This document shows positions 33,071-42,676 of a stretch of 64,000 bases of DNA, piece by piece (the stretch's first letter is position 1; each line of letters opens with the position of its first letter). The notes under the pieces were generated by a model, which worked only from the letters and a program-made list of their open reading frames with translations, was not told where the DNA came from and made no database searches. This stretch comes from Flexifilum sp963727545. GTDB taxonomy: Bacteria > Chloroflexota > Anaerolineae > Aggregatilineales > Phototrophicaceae. Location of the stretch: positions 310,001 to 374,000 of the forward strand of contig CAVSGS010000011.1 of assembly GCA_963727545.1 (NCBI GenBank). Reading direction: 5' to 3'. The position numbers and the translations under genes were made by a program.

Positions 33071-34461
33071 CTAGGTTTGCGGCGCGAGTTCGGGCGACAG
33101 CGGTTCCCACGTTGCGCCGCCGTCAGACGTGGTCATGCAGTCCGCCCGCGTTGCGTGATTGCCCAGCCGTGATCGGCGTCGATGAAGCTGAAGCGCTGCC
33201 CGCCCGTCCCGTCGATCAGCATACCGAGTTCGGGCGGCAGCGGCGCGAGCGTCGTCCACGTCGCACCGCCGTCGCGCGTCTGCACCAAGCTGGGCGCCAC
33301 CGAGTTGAGACAGGCGGAGGTGTCGTCGCTCGACAGCTCGCATTCGACCGCCCAGCCAGTCGCCGCATCGATCAGCATGACCTGCGGCACATTACCCAGA
33401 TCGCCTAAGATCGGCATTCCATCGGGCAGGGCGCTGCTGTGCCACGTTGCGCCCGCGTCGTCGCTGTGATAGAGCCAGCTATGGCGAACGCCGCTATCGT
33501 AATCCCAGCAGAGCGCCAGAAACGTGACCGATCCGGGCGCGAAAGTCTGGGCGTTCGTCATGAAGCAGCTATTGTACTGACCGGGCAGGTGCGCGTCGTC
33601 GGGAATATCGACGTTGTGCCACGTCACGCCGCCATCGGTCGAATGCCGCAGCGTGCCGAAGCGCGGATCAAACGGCGACCACGTGATCCAGCCGCTCGCC
33701 TTCGAATCGAACGCCATGCCGGTGTGCTTGGCGTCGATGATGCCGGTTGCGGGATCGCTGATCGGGTCGGTGAGCGGGTTATAGTGCTGGTTGACGCCGT
33801 CGTCGGCGATCATCTGCCAGTGCAGCCCGCCGTCAGTCGTTTGGTACAGCGAAGACGGCGGTTCCAGATAGTAGGTGACCTGCGGCTGACCGCCAACCAT
33901 CAGCCAGCCGTGCTGCGCGTCGAGAAAGTGCACCTCCAGCACCGTAATCGCGTCGAGCACGTTGGAAAGCTGCCACGACGCGCCGCCGTCGTCCGTCGCC
34001 CACACACTGATGCCGTTGTAGATCTGGTTGCCGGGAATCCCGAACTGATCGTTGACGATCCAAGCGTGCTGCGCGTCGAGCAAGGCGAATTTCAGCAGCC
34101 CGTTGTCGAAGCAGTCGCAGGGCAGATAGTGCATAACCGGAGCGTCGCCGTAGGGCGTCGGCGGCGAGACGTCGACCCACGTCTGCCCGCCGTCCTGCGT
34201 GCGCAGCAGATGGGCGTAGCTGCCCGCATAGACCTGACCGGGATGGGCATCGGGGTTAGGGTGCGGGATGCCGACCACCGCCCAGCCATTGGCGGCATCG
34301 ATCATGTGAATTTGCTGGAACTTCGCCGCGTGATCGCCGGTGAGCGTCAGCGGCACGGGGGTGCTTTGTGCTTGGGCTGGTCGAGCCAGCCCAGCGGACG
34401 CAAGGATCAAGAGGAGGAGCGGGATCAGGGCACTGAATCGAAACGACGTTCGCGTTGGCAT
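33071..34461 (-). pseudogene. BNR/Ycf48-like secreted propeller protein, frame broken near the 3' end
   Basis: The main frame (to 33133) ends FIDADHGWAITQRGRTA, just where another repeat would start. The next frame continues CMTTSDGGATWEPLSPELAP to a stop at 33071, so a one-base deletion between about 33140 and 33160 is inferred. The restored protein has roughly 460 residues: a signal peptide (FSALIPLLLLILASAGLA) and several BNR or sialidase-type repeats marked by TQDGGQTWVDVSPP, TDDGGASWQLSN, TTDGGLHWQMIA and STDGGVTWHNVD. Such propellers bind ligands or partner proteins on the cell surface. Start ATG 34461 is preferred over TTG 34482. Confidence 0.78.
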
Positions 34462-34581
34462 AGTGACAGCCGCCTGTATCAAATGTGAGTGCTACCCGTT
34501 AATGAGGGCATTCTAGCATGATTTCGTGGGGCGGCGGGCAAGCGCCAAACGCGCGGCGATTGAGCGTCGCCGGAGCGACGG

Positions 34582-35235
34582 CTAGAGCCGCAGCGCGGCG
34601 ACGGTCGCGGCGCTGTAGAGCGCGATCTGCTGGTGGAGGTGTTCGCACACCGACTCGGCATCGTTAGCGCTGACCGCGCGGGCGATGGCTTCGTGCGCCT
34701 TGATCTGGGCGTCGAGTTCGCGCAGGGTGCGCGGCGCGCGCGCGTGACGCAGCGCTTCGAGCAAGCGAACTTGATTGTAGAGAGTCGTCAACACCTGCTG
34801 CGTGATCGGGCGATCCGCCAGCGCGCCGATCCGCTCGTGGAAGGCGATCAAGTGAGCGAATCCCGTCAGCAAGTCGCCTTTATCCGCCGCTTTGCGCGCC
34901 GTCGCGACCATCCCGGCGAGATCGGCGCGGGCGACTTTGTCGATCCGGCTCAGCGCCCAAGCTAGCGCCAGCGTCTCGACCGCCTCGATCAGCGCGCAGA
35001 CTTCGGCGGCATCTTGGGGACTGAAGCTGCGCACGTAAACGCCGCGTCGCGCCTGCTTGACCACCCAACCCTCGGCTTCGAGGATGCGCAGCGCTTCGCG
35101 GACGGTGTTCTGGCTGACCTGAAATGACTGGGCAAGGCTGAGTTCGACCAAGCGCTCGCCGCTGAGGATTTTCCCCGCCAAAATGCTGGCGCGGATGGCT
35201 TCGGCGGTGGCTTCGGCGCGGGTGACGGCGGTCAT
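34582..35235 (-). CDS. GntR-family regulator (FadR/FCD type)
   Basis: This 217-residue repressor-like protein has an N-terminal winged helix (AEAIRASILAGKILSGERLV, then SQNTVREALRILEAEGWVV) and an FCD effector domain whose metal-site His residues appear in AHLIAFHERIGAL, IKAHEAIARAV and CEHLHQQIA. FCD regulators sense organic acids or sugars. Its start ATG overlaps the stop of the Ser/Thr kinase gene by ATGA, so the two are co-translated. Autoregulation of a signalling operon is possible; no operator was identified. Confidence 0.9.
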   Translation of the reverse strand: MTAVTRAEATAEAIRASILAGKILSGERLVELSLAQSFQVSQNTVREALRILEAEGWVVKQARRGVYVRSFSPQDAAEVCALIEAVETLALAWALSRIDKVARADLAGMVATARKAADKGDLLTGFAHLIAFHERIGALADRPITQQVLTTLYNQVRLLEALRHARAPRTLRELDAQIKAHEAIARAVSANDAESVCEHLHQQIALYSAATVAALRL

Positions 35236-37346
35236 GGCAGCCAGTTCGCGAACATGCCACCCAAATCGGTGACTTGGCGGATATTGGTGGCGTCGGCGTT
35301 CATCAGGTAGATTTCGTCGCGCCCGCTCACGTCCGAGTTAAAGGTGATCAAGTCGCCGGAGGGACTGTAGCTGACACCCCATTCGTAGCCGGTATCGTCG
35401 TAGATGACGCGCTGATTGCTCCCGTCGGCGTCCATGCGCGCAATGGCGGCGTGTCCCTCGCCTTCCGTCAGGTAGATCAAGCCGCCGTCGGGCGCGAGGC
35501 GCGGCTCCCAGTCTTTGACGTCGTTATGAGTCAGCGTCGTGGCGCTGCCGCTGACGCCGTTGAAGACATCCACCCGCTTGATCTCCCACGTCGAGGCGTC
35601 GTTGATCTCGCCGCCCATGAAGTAGATCGAGCTGCCGTCGGCGCTCCAAACCGGATCGCTGTTGCGCAGACCGTTGCCGAAAACCAGCGTTTGATCCGAG
35701 CCGTTGGGATGGATGCGGTAGAGGACATGGCTGCCATCGTTGCGGATGTCGGACGAGTAGGCGATCCACGTGCCATCGGGACTCCACGCGGGGGCGCGGT
35801 CGGTGACGGCATTGGTCGTCAGGTGGCGAACGTTGCTCCCGTCGATGCTCATCACGTAAATGTCGTAATCGCCGTCAGCGTCCGACATGTAAGCGATCAG
35901 CGTGCCATCGGGCGACACCGCCGGATAGATTTCGTTGGAGGGCGTATCCGTCAGTTGAGTTTCGCGGCGGGTCTGCAAATCGAGCCGGTAGAGGTCGAAG
36001 TTGTCGCCCCGCTCGGCGAAATAGACGATCGATCCGTTGGTCAGCGGCGGCAGCGTCGGACGCTGACCCACCGGGCTAAGGTCGGTCGCGGCGGACGTCG
36101 CAGCTCCAGCCGGGACGGTCGTCGCCGTGCCGCGCGTCAGCGGCGCGTTGGTATTGGTCGGCGCGGACGTCACCGCCGCGCCACCGCCGGGTGTCGGCGT
36201 CAAATCGGCGTGCAGGATGCCGTTGATCACGACGAAGGCGATCACGCCGAGCAGCGCCAGCAAGCCGCAGCCGATCGCGCCGCCGAGCAAAACGCTGACC
36301 AGCAGATTGTTGCCGCTGCGGCGCGGCAAGCGGCGGCGAACGCTGCTGCTCACCGGCGGGATGGTGTAAGACGAGGTCGCCGGTGGTGGCGGCGTATAGG
36401 CATTGTTGGGCGAATTCGATGACGCTGCCTCGGCGGTATCGACGATGCTCGGTGGCTGGCGCGGCGGCAGTTCGGGACGCGGGAACCCGCGCTGCGTATC
36501 CGAGCCGTTAGACTTGCGCTCGGCGGCGTCCTTGAGCACTTCCGCCAACTGCACCGCCGTCTCGTGGCGCTGCTCGCGGTTCTTGCTCAGCGCCTTGAGA
36601 ATCACGTCCTCAACCGGAGCGGACAGATCCGGGTTGAGCGAGCGCGGCAGCGGCGGCGGCGCGGTCACCTGCAGCACGGCGATGCCGTAGGGCGTGTCGC
36701 TCTCGAAGGGGCGCTTACCGGTCGCCATCTCGAACAGGGTGACGCCGAGCGAGTAAATGTCGCTGCGGTTGTTGAGCGGCTGTCCCTGCGCCTGTTCGGG
36801 ACTCATGTAGCTGGGCGTGCCGACGACGCCCTGTTTGGTGATGGTCGCGCCGCTGCCGACGTCGCTCATCAGCCGGGCGATGCCGAAATCGGTCAGGTAA
36901 GCACCGCCGTCGTCGTCCATCAAGATGTTGCTCGGCTTGAGGTCGCGGTGCAGGACGTTCTTACCGTGCGCGTAATCCAGCGCCGGGGCGATCTGCCCGA
37001 TGATGCTGACGATCCGGTCGAGGTCGAGCGCGCCATCATGCAGCAAGTCATCGACCGACCCGCCCGACATGTAGCGCATGACAATGTAGGGCTGACCATC
37101 AGCTTCGCCGTAGTCGTGCACCGGCACAATGTTGCGGTGCTCCAACTGAGCGACGATCCGCACCTCGCGGTTGAAGCGCTGCATGTAGGTTTCGTCGTTG
37201 AGGTATTGGCGCGGCAGAATTTTGACGGCGACGATCCGGTTCATCGAGACCTGCTGAGCGCGGTAGACGCTCGCCATGCCGCCATGCCCGATCAGTTCGA
37301 GGATTTCATAGCCGCCAATTTTCTTACCGATCAGGTCGTCCGTCAT
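35232..37346 (-). CDS. Transmembrane Ser/Thr protein kinase with extracellular TolB-like propeller
   Basis: This 704-residue receptor-like kinase has an N-terminal Hanks-type domain (about 1-275): glycine loop ELIGHGGMASVYRA, ATP Lys in RIVAVKIL, catalytic loop VLHRDLKPSNILMDD, DFG in YLTDFGIARL, and activation segment GTPSYMSPEQAQG. A Pro/Ser linker and one helix (GGAIGCGLLALLGVIAFVVI) follow, then a Thr-rich stalk and a propeller with repeated SPDGTLIAYMSD, SPDGTWIAYSSD and LAPDGGLIYLTE blades. It could sense an external ligand and phosphorylate FHA proteins. It is translationally coupled to the GntR gene. Confidence 0.94.
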   Translation of the reverse strand: MTDDLIGKKIGGYEILELIGHGGMASVYRAQQVSMNRIVAVKILPRQYLNDETYMQRFNREVRIVAQLEHRNIVPVHDYGEADGQPYIVMRYMSGGSVDDLLHDGALDLDRIVSIIGQIAPALDYAHGKNVLHRDLKPSNILMDDDGGAYLTDFGIARLMSDVGSGATITKQGVVGTPSYMSPEQAQGQPLNNRSDIYSLGVTLFEMATGKRPFESDTPYGIAVLQVTAPPPLPRSLNPDLSAPVEDVILKALSKNREQRHETAVQLAEVLKDAAERKSNGSDTQRGFPRPELPPRQPPSIVDTAEAASSNSPNNAYTPPPPATSSYTIPPVSSSVRRRLPRRSGNNLLVSVLLGGAIGCGLLALLGVIAFVVINGILHADLTPTPGGGAAVTSAPTNTNAPLTRGTATTVPAGAATSAATDLSPVGQRPTLPPLTNGSIVYFAERGDNFDLYRLDLQTRRETQLTDTPSNEIYPAVSPDGTLIAYMSDADGDYDIYVMSIDGSNVRHLTTNAVTDRAPAWSPDGTWIAYSSDIRNDGSHVLYRIHPNGSDQTLVFGNGLRNSDPVWSADGSSIYFMGGEINDASTWEIKRVDVFNGVSGSATTLTHNDVKDWEPRLAPDGGLIYLTEGEGHAAIARMDADGSNQRVIYDDTGYEWGVSYSPSGDLITFNSDVSGRDEIYLMNADATNIRQVTDLGGMFANWLP

Positions 37347-37441
37347 ACCCGTTCCAGCGCTGCGTCAGGCAATCACCGAGATTATACGTAAGCGGAGAGG
37401 TTCTCACAAACGGGGTGAACGATACGGGGAAATTGTCGGTT

Positions 37442-37470
37442 GTAGGGGCAGGTTTGAAACCTGCCCCTAC
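37442..37470. repeat. GTAGGGGC-family palindrome (copy 11)
   Basis: Same sequence as copy 10. Unusually for the family it lies between two divergent genes, where both promoters should be, about 95 bases from the kinase start and 54 bases from the start at 37524. Confidence 0.88.
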
Positions 37471-37523
37471 GGCAATTATGGTATGATTCGGCGCACAACC
37501 TTCGCAACGATAGGATCAACCCT

Positions 37524-37934
37524 ATGCGCTTGACCATCCTCACGCTGGCGCACGACGCCTACACCAGCGAACCGGGCAATCTGCTCAACCTGACCGGTAT
37601 TTACACCGGCATCACGGCGCCGACGTTTCCCTTCACGGTCGCCAAGCTGCTGCTGGTCGCGCGCTTCACCGGCAGCCCGGTCGAATACGGGCGCGAGTTC
37701 GAGATCGTAGTCACGTTCGTGGACGAGGACGGCTTGCCCGGACCGATCCCCAGCGACCGCCAGATCGCGCGGATGACGACCGGACAGAGCGGCGAGGACG
37801 TCCACTGCGTCTACACCTACGAGTTATTCGACGTGACGTTTGCCCAACCGGGATGGTATCAATTTGCGATCATGGTCGATGGCACGCTGATCGAGGAACT
37901 GCCGGTCAACGTGTCGAAGTCGGTACGAAGATAA
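37524..37934 (+). CDS. Small beta-rich protein, DUF6941-like
   Basis: This 136-residue cytosolic protein has the outline of a small family (DUF6941 by memory): LAHDAYTSEPGNLLNLTGIY, then PTFPFTVAKLLLVARFTGSP, an Asp-rich loop VTFVDEDGLPGPIP, and near the end FAQPGWYQFAIMVDGTLIEE. Function is unknown in the family. AGGA lies 8 bases before ATG 37524. No operon partner follows; a CCTCACCCC repeat starts at its stop codon. Confidence 0.6.
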   Translation: MRLTILTLAHDAYTSEPGNLLNLTGIYTGITAPTFPFTVAKLLLVARFTGSPVEYGREFEIVVTFVDEDGLPGPIPSDRQIARMTTGQSGEDVHCVYTYELFDVTFAQPGWYQFAIMVDGTLIEELPVNVSKSVRR

Positions 37935-38057
37935 CCTCACCCCCTGCCCCCTCTCCACTGCGTAGAGAGGGGGTAAAAACAGTTCGTGGGAGGTTGTTAA
38001 AGTCCCCTCTCTATGTAATGGAGAGGGGATGGCAACCGAAGGTTGCTTGGGGTGAGG
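37934..38057. repeat. CCTCACCCC-type dispersed repeat (complete copy)
   Basis: CCTCACCCCCTGCCCCCTCT begins the element and GGGGTGAGG ends it. Inner pairs CCCTCTCC/GGAGAGGG and CAACCGAAGGTTG make further hairpins. It lies between two convergent genes and covers the whole gap. Confidence 0.8.
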
Positions 38058-38067
38058 TAGATATCAC

Positions 38068-39126
38068 TTAGCGAACTGGTACGTTCGCCGGATCGCCTTC
38101 GACGACCTTGACGTAGCTCGACGCCACCCAGCCTGTCGTTCCCCTAAAGACGACCTGATACCAACCGCCATCGCCGGTCTTGCCGATCAGCGGCATGATC
38201 TCGCCCCACGGGATGCGCCCGATCTGGGTCGCCAGCACGGTCGGCTCGGCGCGCAGCTTCAGCCCCGCCTGTGACTGGACGACAACGCCGGTCATCGCCG
38301 CCGGATCGCCCGCCGTCGTGAAGGGACTGGCGACCGGCGCGTTGTACTCGTTGCCATTGACGTGGAAATAGTAATCCCAGACCCAACCCTGCTTGCCGTA
38401 CATCTGGATCAAGAACCAGTGCGCCGTCTCGTCGCGCCCGACGACCGCATAGGTCTGCCCGCGCAGCACCCGGTCGACCGCTGGCGCGCCGATGAAGGGC
38501 GCGTTGTGAACGCGCAGCACCGCCGCGCGGATCACCGTGCCGGTGAGCGCGCCCGCCGGGATCGGCGGCAGCGACGTCGGCGGGATGCGTGAGGCGGTCG
38601 GCGGGATCAGCACGCCACCACCGACACCCGGCGTCAAACCGGGAGTCAAGCCGCCGCTGACTTGGAACCACTGGAACTGCACCGCCGCTTGGTCGATGAA
38701 CTCGACGTACTCCACCGTGATCGAGTGCGTCCCCGCCGTCAGCGTCTGCTGGAAGCGGTCGGTCGTCAGCACCCGCCCGACAAAGCGATCCAACACCAGC
38801 ACGCCGTCGATCAGCACGCGGATGCCGTCATCTGACGACGCGACGAACTCGTAAGTTCCCTGATTGAACAACTGCACCGAGGTGAAGCGAGCGGAGAAGT
38901 TGTCCACGTTGACCGCCGGATTAGGCGATCCCTGCCCCCAGTTGATGTTGATACCGTTGGGGAGCTGTTCGGTGTAGACGACCGAGCCGGACAGGTCGGT
39001 GCTGTTGTAGTAGCTCGCCGTCCAGTTCGTGCCAAAATCCTGCGCGCGGTCAGCACTGATCATCGTACTTAGGAAGAGCGCCGCCAGCAGCCCAACCAAC
39101 ACAAAAGCTAAACTCCGCTTGGTCAT
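38068..39126 (-). CDS. Secreted PA14-SH3 protein
   Basis: This 352-residue surface protein has a signal peptide (LAFVLVGLLAALFLSTMISA), a PA14-type carbohydrate-binding domain (NWTASYYNSTDLSGSVVYTE ... FVASSDDGIRVLIDGVLVLD ... HSITVEYVEFIDQAAVQFQW), a Pro-rich linker with TPGLTPGVGGG, and two bacterial SH3 regions (LRVHNAPFIGAPAVDRVLRG and LKLRAEPTVLATQIGRIPWG). It probably binds glycans or wall peptides. The PA14 DDGIR(V/L) loop is intact. ATG 39126 with GGAAGGA upstream is preferred over a longer frame. Confidence 0.86.
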   Translation of the reverse strand: MTKRSLAFVLVGLLAALFLSTMISADRAQDFGTNWTASYYNSTDLSGSVVYTEQLPNGININWGQGSPNPAVNVDNFSARFTSVQLFNQGTYEFVASSDDGIRVLIDGVLVLDRFVGRVLTTDRFQQTLTAGTHSITVEYVEFIDQAAVQFQWFQVSGGLTPGLTPGVGGGVLIPPTASRIPPTSLPPIPAGALTGTVIRAAVLRVHNAPFIGAPAVDRVLRGQTYAVVGRDETAHWFLIQMYGKQGWVWDYYFHVNGNEYNAPVASPFTTAGDPAAMTGVVVQSQAGLKLRAEPTVLATQIGRIPWGEIMPLIGKTGDGGWYQVVFRGTTGWVASSYVKVVEGDPANVPVR

Positions 39127-39202
39127 AAAATCGTCCTTCCCTGCATTTTCCAAAAGTATACATTGGTTAGGCTGATGCCGCATTGAGACAATACTCACAG
39201 TC

Positions 39203-39234
39203 AAGCTTTTAGCGGTCAGCTTTCAGCAAAAGCG
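39203..39234. repeat. TTAGC/TCAGC heptamer array (short)
   Basis: The units TTAGCGG, TCAGCTT and TCAGC run in a 7-base register upstream of the PA14-SH3 gene and 8 bases past the end of the SGNH gene. Family shared with 12895-12988 and 59948-60030. Confidence 0.65.
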
Positions 39235-39241
39235 CTGCGCG

Positions 39242-40060
39242 TCAATCCGGCAGGAGTGGCAGCATTTGCGCCGCGATTTCCTGATTTCCACGCACGCCGG
39301 GGTGTCCATCCGCCGGGCTAACGCGATCCGTCCCGCGCGCGATCAGGGCGACGTCGGGAAACTCAGCGGCGGTCATACGCCCGAAGGCATCGTCGAAGGC
39401 GACCAGCCGCACCCGACCATCGGCGCGGATCGCCCGCAGATCGGCGAAATAGCGCGCGATCTCGCCCCGCGCGATCAACTCATCCGCGCCGACCGGATGC
39501 AGATATTCCGGCAGATTGACGAGGTAGAGCGCCAGCCAACTGCCCAACTCCGGCGGCGATGGGTGCAAATCCGGGTAATTCTCCGGCTCGGCATCGTTGT
39601 TGACGATCAGGTAGACCAGCGCGTCCGCCGTGCGATCTCGCTCGACGTCCCGGCGCACGTTGGTCGAGTTATAGCCGCTCACGCCCGCGTTGACGACGTG
39701 CAAATCGGGACGCTGGCGCGCGACCAGATTGACCCACGTTTGCGCGTCATCGACGCCATAGCCGAAGGTCACGCTGTCGCCGACGAAAACCAGCGTCTTC
39801 GCCGCCGTTTGGTTGGTCGCAGGGACGGCGCGCGTGCCGTCGGGCAGCAGCGTGAACGTGAACTCCGATAAGACGTGCGTCCCGCGCTGAAAATTATAAC
39901 CACGCGCGTCCGGCACGATCAGCGACGCCAGCGTCATTTGATCGCGGAAGTAGGCAAACCCCAGCGGATCGAGCCATGCCAGCAGCGCCTCGCCCAGCCC
40001 CAGCGCCAGCAACAGCCCCAGCAGCAGCGCGATCAGACTTCGGCGTGCGTATTTTCCCAA
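39242..40060 (-). CDS. SGNH/GDSL-type hydrolase, membrane-anchored
   Basis: This 272-residue protein has an N-terminal membrane helix (SLIALLLGLLLALGLGEALL) and an external SGNH hydrolase domain. Block I is TLVFVGDSVTFGYGVDDAQT with the Ser nucleophile, block II Gly lies in VVNAGVSGYNS, block III Asn in IVNNDAEPENY, and block V has Asp and His in SPADGHPGVRGN. It resembles membrane-tethered esterases that act on cell-surface glycans or acylated polymers. Neighbours are divergent or separated by repeats, so no operon context. Confidence 0.84.
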   Translation of the reverse strand: MGKYARRSLIALLLGLLLALGLGEALLAWLDPLGFAYFRDQMTLASLIVPDARGYNFQRGTHVLSEFTFTLLPDGTRAVPATNQTAAKTLVFVGDSVTFGYGVDDAQTWVNLVARQRPDLHVVNAGVSGYNSTNVRRDVERDRTADALVYLIVNNDAEPENYPDLHPSPPELGSWLALYLVNLPEYLHPVGADELIARGEIARYFADLRAIRADGRVRLVAFDDAFGRMTAAEFPDVALIARGTDRVSPADGHPGVRGNQEIAAQMLPLLPD

Positions 40061-40119
40061 ATCCGTTTATCCTCAAAGGTATCGACGGCAGCCAACATTG
40101 AGCGACGCGGAGCAAAATC

Positions 40120-41187
40120 ATGCTCGATTTCAACCCGGAAGGCAAGAAAGCCATTCTCTCGATCGATGGCGGCGGGATGCGCGGCATGATCCCGATCGCC
40201 ATGCTCGCCGAGTTGGAGCAAATGACCGGGAAGCCCTGCCAAGCATTATTCGATATGGTGGGCGGCACCAGCACCGGCGCGATCATCGCCGCCGGGTTGG
40301 GCATCGGCATGACCGCGAACGACCTGCTGGAGCAGGTCTACCGCGACCGGCTGCCTAACGCTTTTCCGAATGTCAGCGTGCTGACGTGGCTGCGCTATCT
40401 GCTCACCGGAATGCGCAATCTGTATCCGCTGGAAACCTTCATCGAGGCGCTAGCGCCGCTGGCGAGCGACATCACCATCGGCGACCTCACCCGCCCGATT
40501 GTCTTCATGACCACCAAAGACGTCCGGGTCGGCGACACCTACTATATCGTCAGCAAGGGACCGGGCTTAGCCGCCGTCGCCGACTGGCCCCTCGCCGGGG
40601 CGGTCGCTGCCAGCGGTGCCGCGCCGATCTACTTTCCGCCGGTCGCGGGCAACCTGATCGACGGCGGAGTCGGGGTCAATGCCAATCCCTGCCTCGCCGT
40701 CGCCATCGAAGCGATGGAGTACATCGGCGCAGACGAGGGCTTCGTCGCCGACAACGTGATGCTGGTCTCGCTGGGCACCGGCTACGTCCCGTTTCTGCAC
40801 GGCGACGGCGACGCCGCCCGCTTTTGGCTGAAAGACTGGGTCGAGTACCTGATTCTCAAGGGGATGGACGACGCCGCGCTGCAGCAGGCGTACAGCACCC
40901 GCGCGATCTACGGCAGCCGCATGGACTTTCGACGCTACAACCCGCAGCTCACCCGCGACAATCTCGACGCCGCGCTGAACATCACGACCACGCTCGACCC
41001 GACCAAGCTGGCGCTCAATTCGCACGCCCCGGCGGAAGTCGCGCTGATGGAGGCGATTGGGCGCGCCTACGCCCACAAGATCGACTGGACGCAGCCCAAC
41101 GTCATGCCGTGGGACACGCTCGGCGGGCACGGCAAGCCGAACATCAAGCGCGCAGCGGTCGATTGGTCGAAAACGCCGTTTCGCTAA
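40120..41187 (+). CDS. Patatin-like phospholipase
   Basis: This 355-residue protein is a cytosolic acyl hydrolase with a Ser-Asp dyad. It has the anion hole AILSIDGGGMRGMIPIAML, the nucleophile elbow VGGTSTGAIIAAGLG, and the catalytic Asp in GNLIDGGVGVNANP. It lacks a signal peptide and membrane helices. Bacterial patatins cleave phospholipids or deacylate storage lipids; some are used against hosts, others in membrane turnover, and no secretion signal supports the first. It diverges from the SGNH gene. Confidence 0.93.
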   Translation: MLDFNPEGKKAILSIDGGGMRGMIPIAMLAELEQMTGKPCQALFDMVGGTSTGAIIAAGLGIGMTANDLLEQVYRDRLPNAFPNVSVLTWLRYLLTGMRNLYPLETFIEALAPLASDITIGDLTRPIVFMTTKDVRVGDTYYIVSKGPGLAAVADWPLAGAVAASGAAPIYFPPVAGNLIDGGVGVNANPCLAVAIEAMEYIGADEGFVADNVMLVSLGTGYVPFLHGDGDAARFWLKDWVEYLILKGMDDAALQQAYSTRAIYGSRMDFRRYNPQLTRDNLDAALNITTTLDPTKLALNSHAPAEVALMEAIGRAYAHKIDWTQPNVMPWDTLGGHGKPNIKRAAVDWSKTPFR

Positions 41188-41292
41188 CCCGCTGCGGCGG
41201 ACGTCCGCACGGCTTGTTCGCGCTCAGGATGTAGATCCGGTTAAGCTGGAAGGGATTGCTTCGAGGGAAAAGCCAGCGCTTGCCGTAAAAAA

Positions 41293-42411
41293 CTACTCTC
41301 GAATTAAGGGCAAATCCACGACAAACGTCGTTCCTTCTCCGGCGGGGCTGACGACGCTGACGCGCCCATTATGGCATTCTACACATTGCTTGACGATACT
41401 CAGCCCCAGTCCAGTTCCCTTCACCGTTGCGACGTTTTCGGCACGATAAAATGGATCAAATACGTGCGGTAAGCTTTTTTCAGCGATACCGACGCCCCAA
41501 TTATGGACGCGCAGATTGATTCTGTTGTCGTCGTGAGACAGGGTTAGGCTGACTTCAGAATGCACCGGGGAATACTTGAGCGCATTCGAGATCAAGTTCG
41601 ATAGTATCTGACGCAAGAGTTTGGGATCGGCTTCCACGAGTCCTTCCAATGCGGAGTGAACCGTCAGGATATGGTCATCCTGATCAATCAATCGGAATTC
41701 TTCCGTAATGACGTCAACGAAAAGGCTGAAGTCAATCAGGTGAGGCACGTATTGGAACTGACCATCTTCGAGTTCTGCCACCGCCATCATGTCGTCGAGC
41801 ATTTGAATCAGCAAATGGACTGATCCATCGATGCGATCAAGGTGCAGCACCTTACGCTCGGGCGATAGCTGCCCGCCATAGTTCCTGATGATATTCGAAG
41901 ACGCCAGAACCGCTGCCAGAGGATTGCGAAAATCATGCGAGAACAGGGCGATCATACGCGATTTTAGCAGGCGTTTCTCGCGTTCTTCGGTAAAAGCGGT
42001 ATTGAGCAGGTTGGTAAGATTCTGCGTCTGCCGGTCCTGCGTAGCTTGTTTGTACAGTCGCGACCGAATGGCGTTGACGACTTCCAGTTGGGTGACTGGC
42101 TTGCTGAGGTAGTCGTCCGCCCCCAAGTTCATCCCTTTACGCACATCATCGCGATCACCCGAAGCGGTCAGGAACACAAAAGGAATGTGATTGAGATTGC
42201 GGGTCGAGCGCACTTCGATGAGCACTTCGTGCCCACTCATCTCTGGCATGGCGATGTCGCAGACAATCAGGTCGGGGATTTCCTGATAGATGGCTTCTAG
42301 CCCAAGACGTCCATTGATCGCGCTCGTGACTTGATAGCCTTCCGCTTCAAGCCAAGTACCAACTCGATTGGCAATATCCGCTTCGTCTTCAATCACCACG
42401 ATCTTAACCAC
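41293..42411 (-). CDS. Receiver-histidine kinase hybrid
   Basis: This 372-residue signalling protein begins with a CheY-like receiver (IVVIEDEADIANRVG, phosphoacceptor Asp in DLIVCDIAMPEMSG, Thr/Lys in FLTASGD and DYLSKPV), followed by a histidine kinase core with H-box FSHDFRNPLAAVLASSN, N-box RQILSNLISNALKYS and G boxes VGIAEKSLP and KGTGLGLSIVKQC. The order receiver then kinase suggests that it takes phosphate from another kinase and acts in a relay. I prefer GTG 42411, with AGGAG seven bases before it, over the longer start. No cognate partner is adjacent. Confidence 0.88.
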   Translation of the reverse strand: MVKIVVIEDEADIANRVGTWLEAEGYQVTSAINGRLGLEAIYQEIPDLIVCDIAMPEMSGHEVLIEVRSTRNLNHIPFVFLTASGDRDDVRKGMNLGADDYLSKPVTQLEVVNAIRSRLYKQATQDRQTQNLTNLLNTAFTEEREKRLLKSRMIALFSHDFRNPLAAVLASSNIIRNYGGQLSPERKVLHLDRIDGSVHLLIQMLDDMMAVAELEDGQFQYVPHLIDFSLFVDVITEEFRLIDQDDHILTVHSALEGLVEADPKLLRQILSNLISNALKYSPVHSEVSLTLSHDDNRINLRVHNWGVGIAEKSLPHVFDPFYRAENVATVKGTGLGLSIVKQCVECHNGRVSVVSPAGEGTTFVVDLPLIRE

Positions 42412-42621
42412 GAGCGTGCTCCTGATTACCAATTCTTACCACGATACGCCGATTCTAGGGTGATATTGAATATGGATATCGAACTGACGGTGATTGAAGC
42501 CGCATAGAACGGGGGAAAAGTTTCGGAATAACGGCTGCGGATCAGCGGCGTTCAAGCAAACGCGAGATACTGACGCAGCAAGCACGCCCGGTCGTGAACC
42601 TTCTTTCCTCGAACGCTGTTT

Positions 42622-42661
42622 CAGAGAGGCGGCGACGGCGATGCTGCCGCCTGCCTCTCTG
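42622..42661 (-). terminator. Stem-loop after the UPF0173 hydrolase gene
   Basis: CAGAGAGGC and GCCTCTCTG form an outer 9-bp stem with a GC-rich inner part. It lies 16 bases after the stop at 42677. No T-run follows. Confidence 0.45.
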
Positions 42662-42676
42662 CTGTGATTGTTCGCG

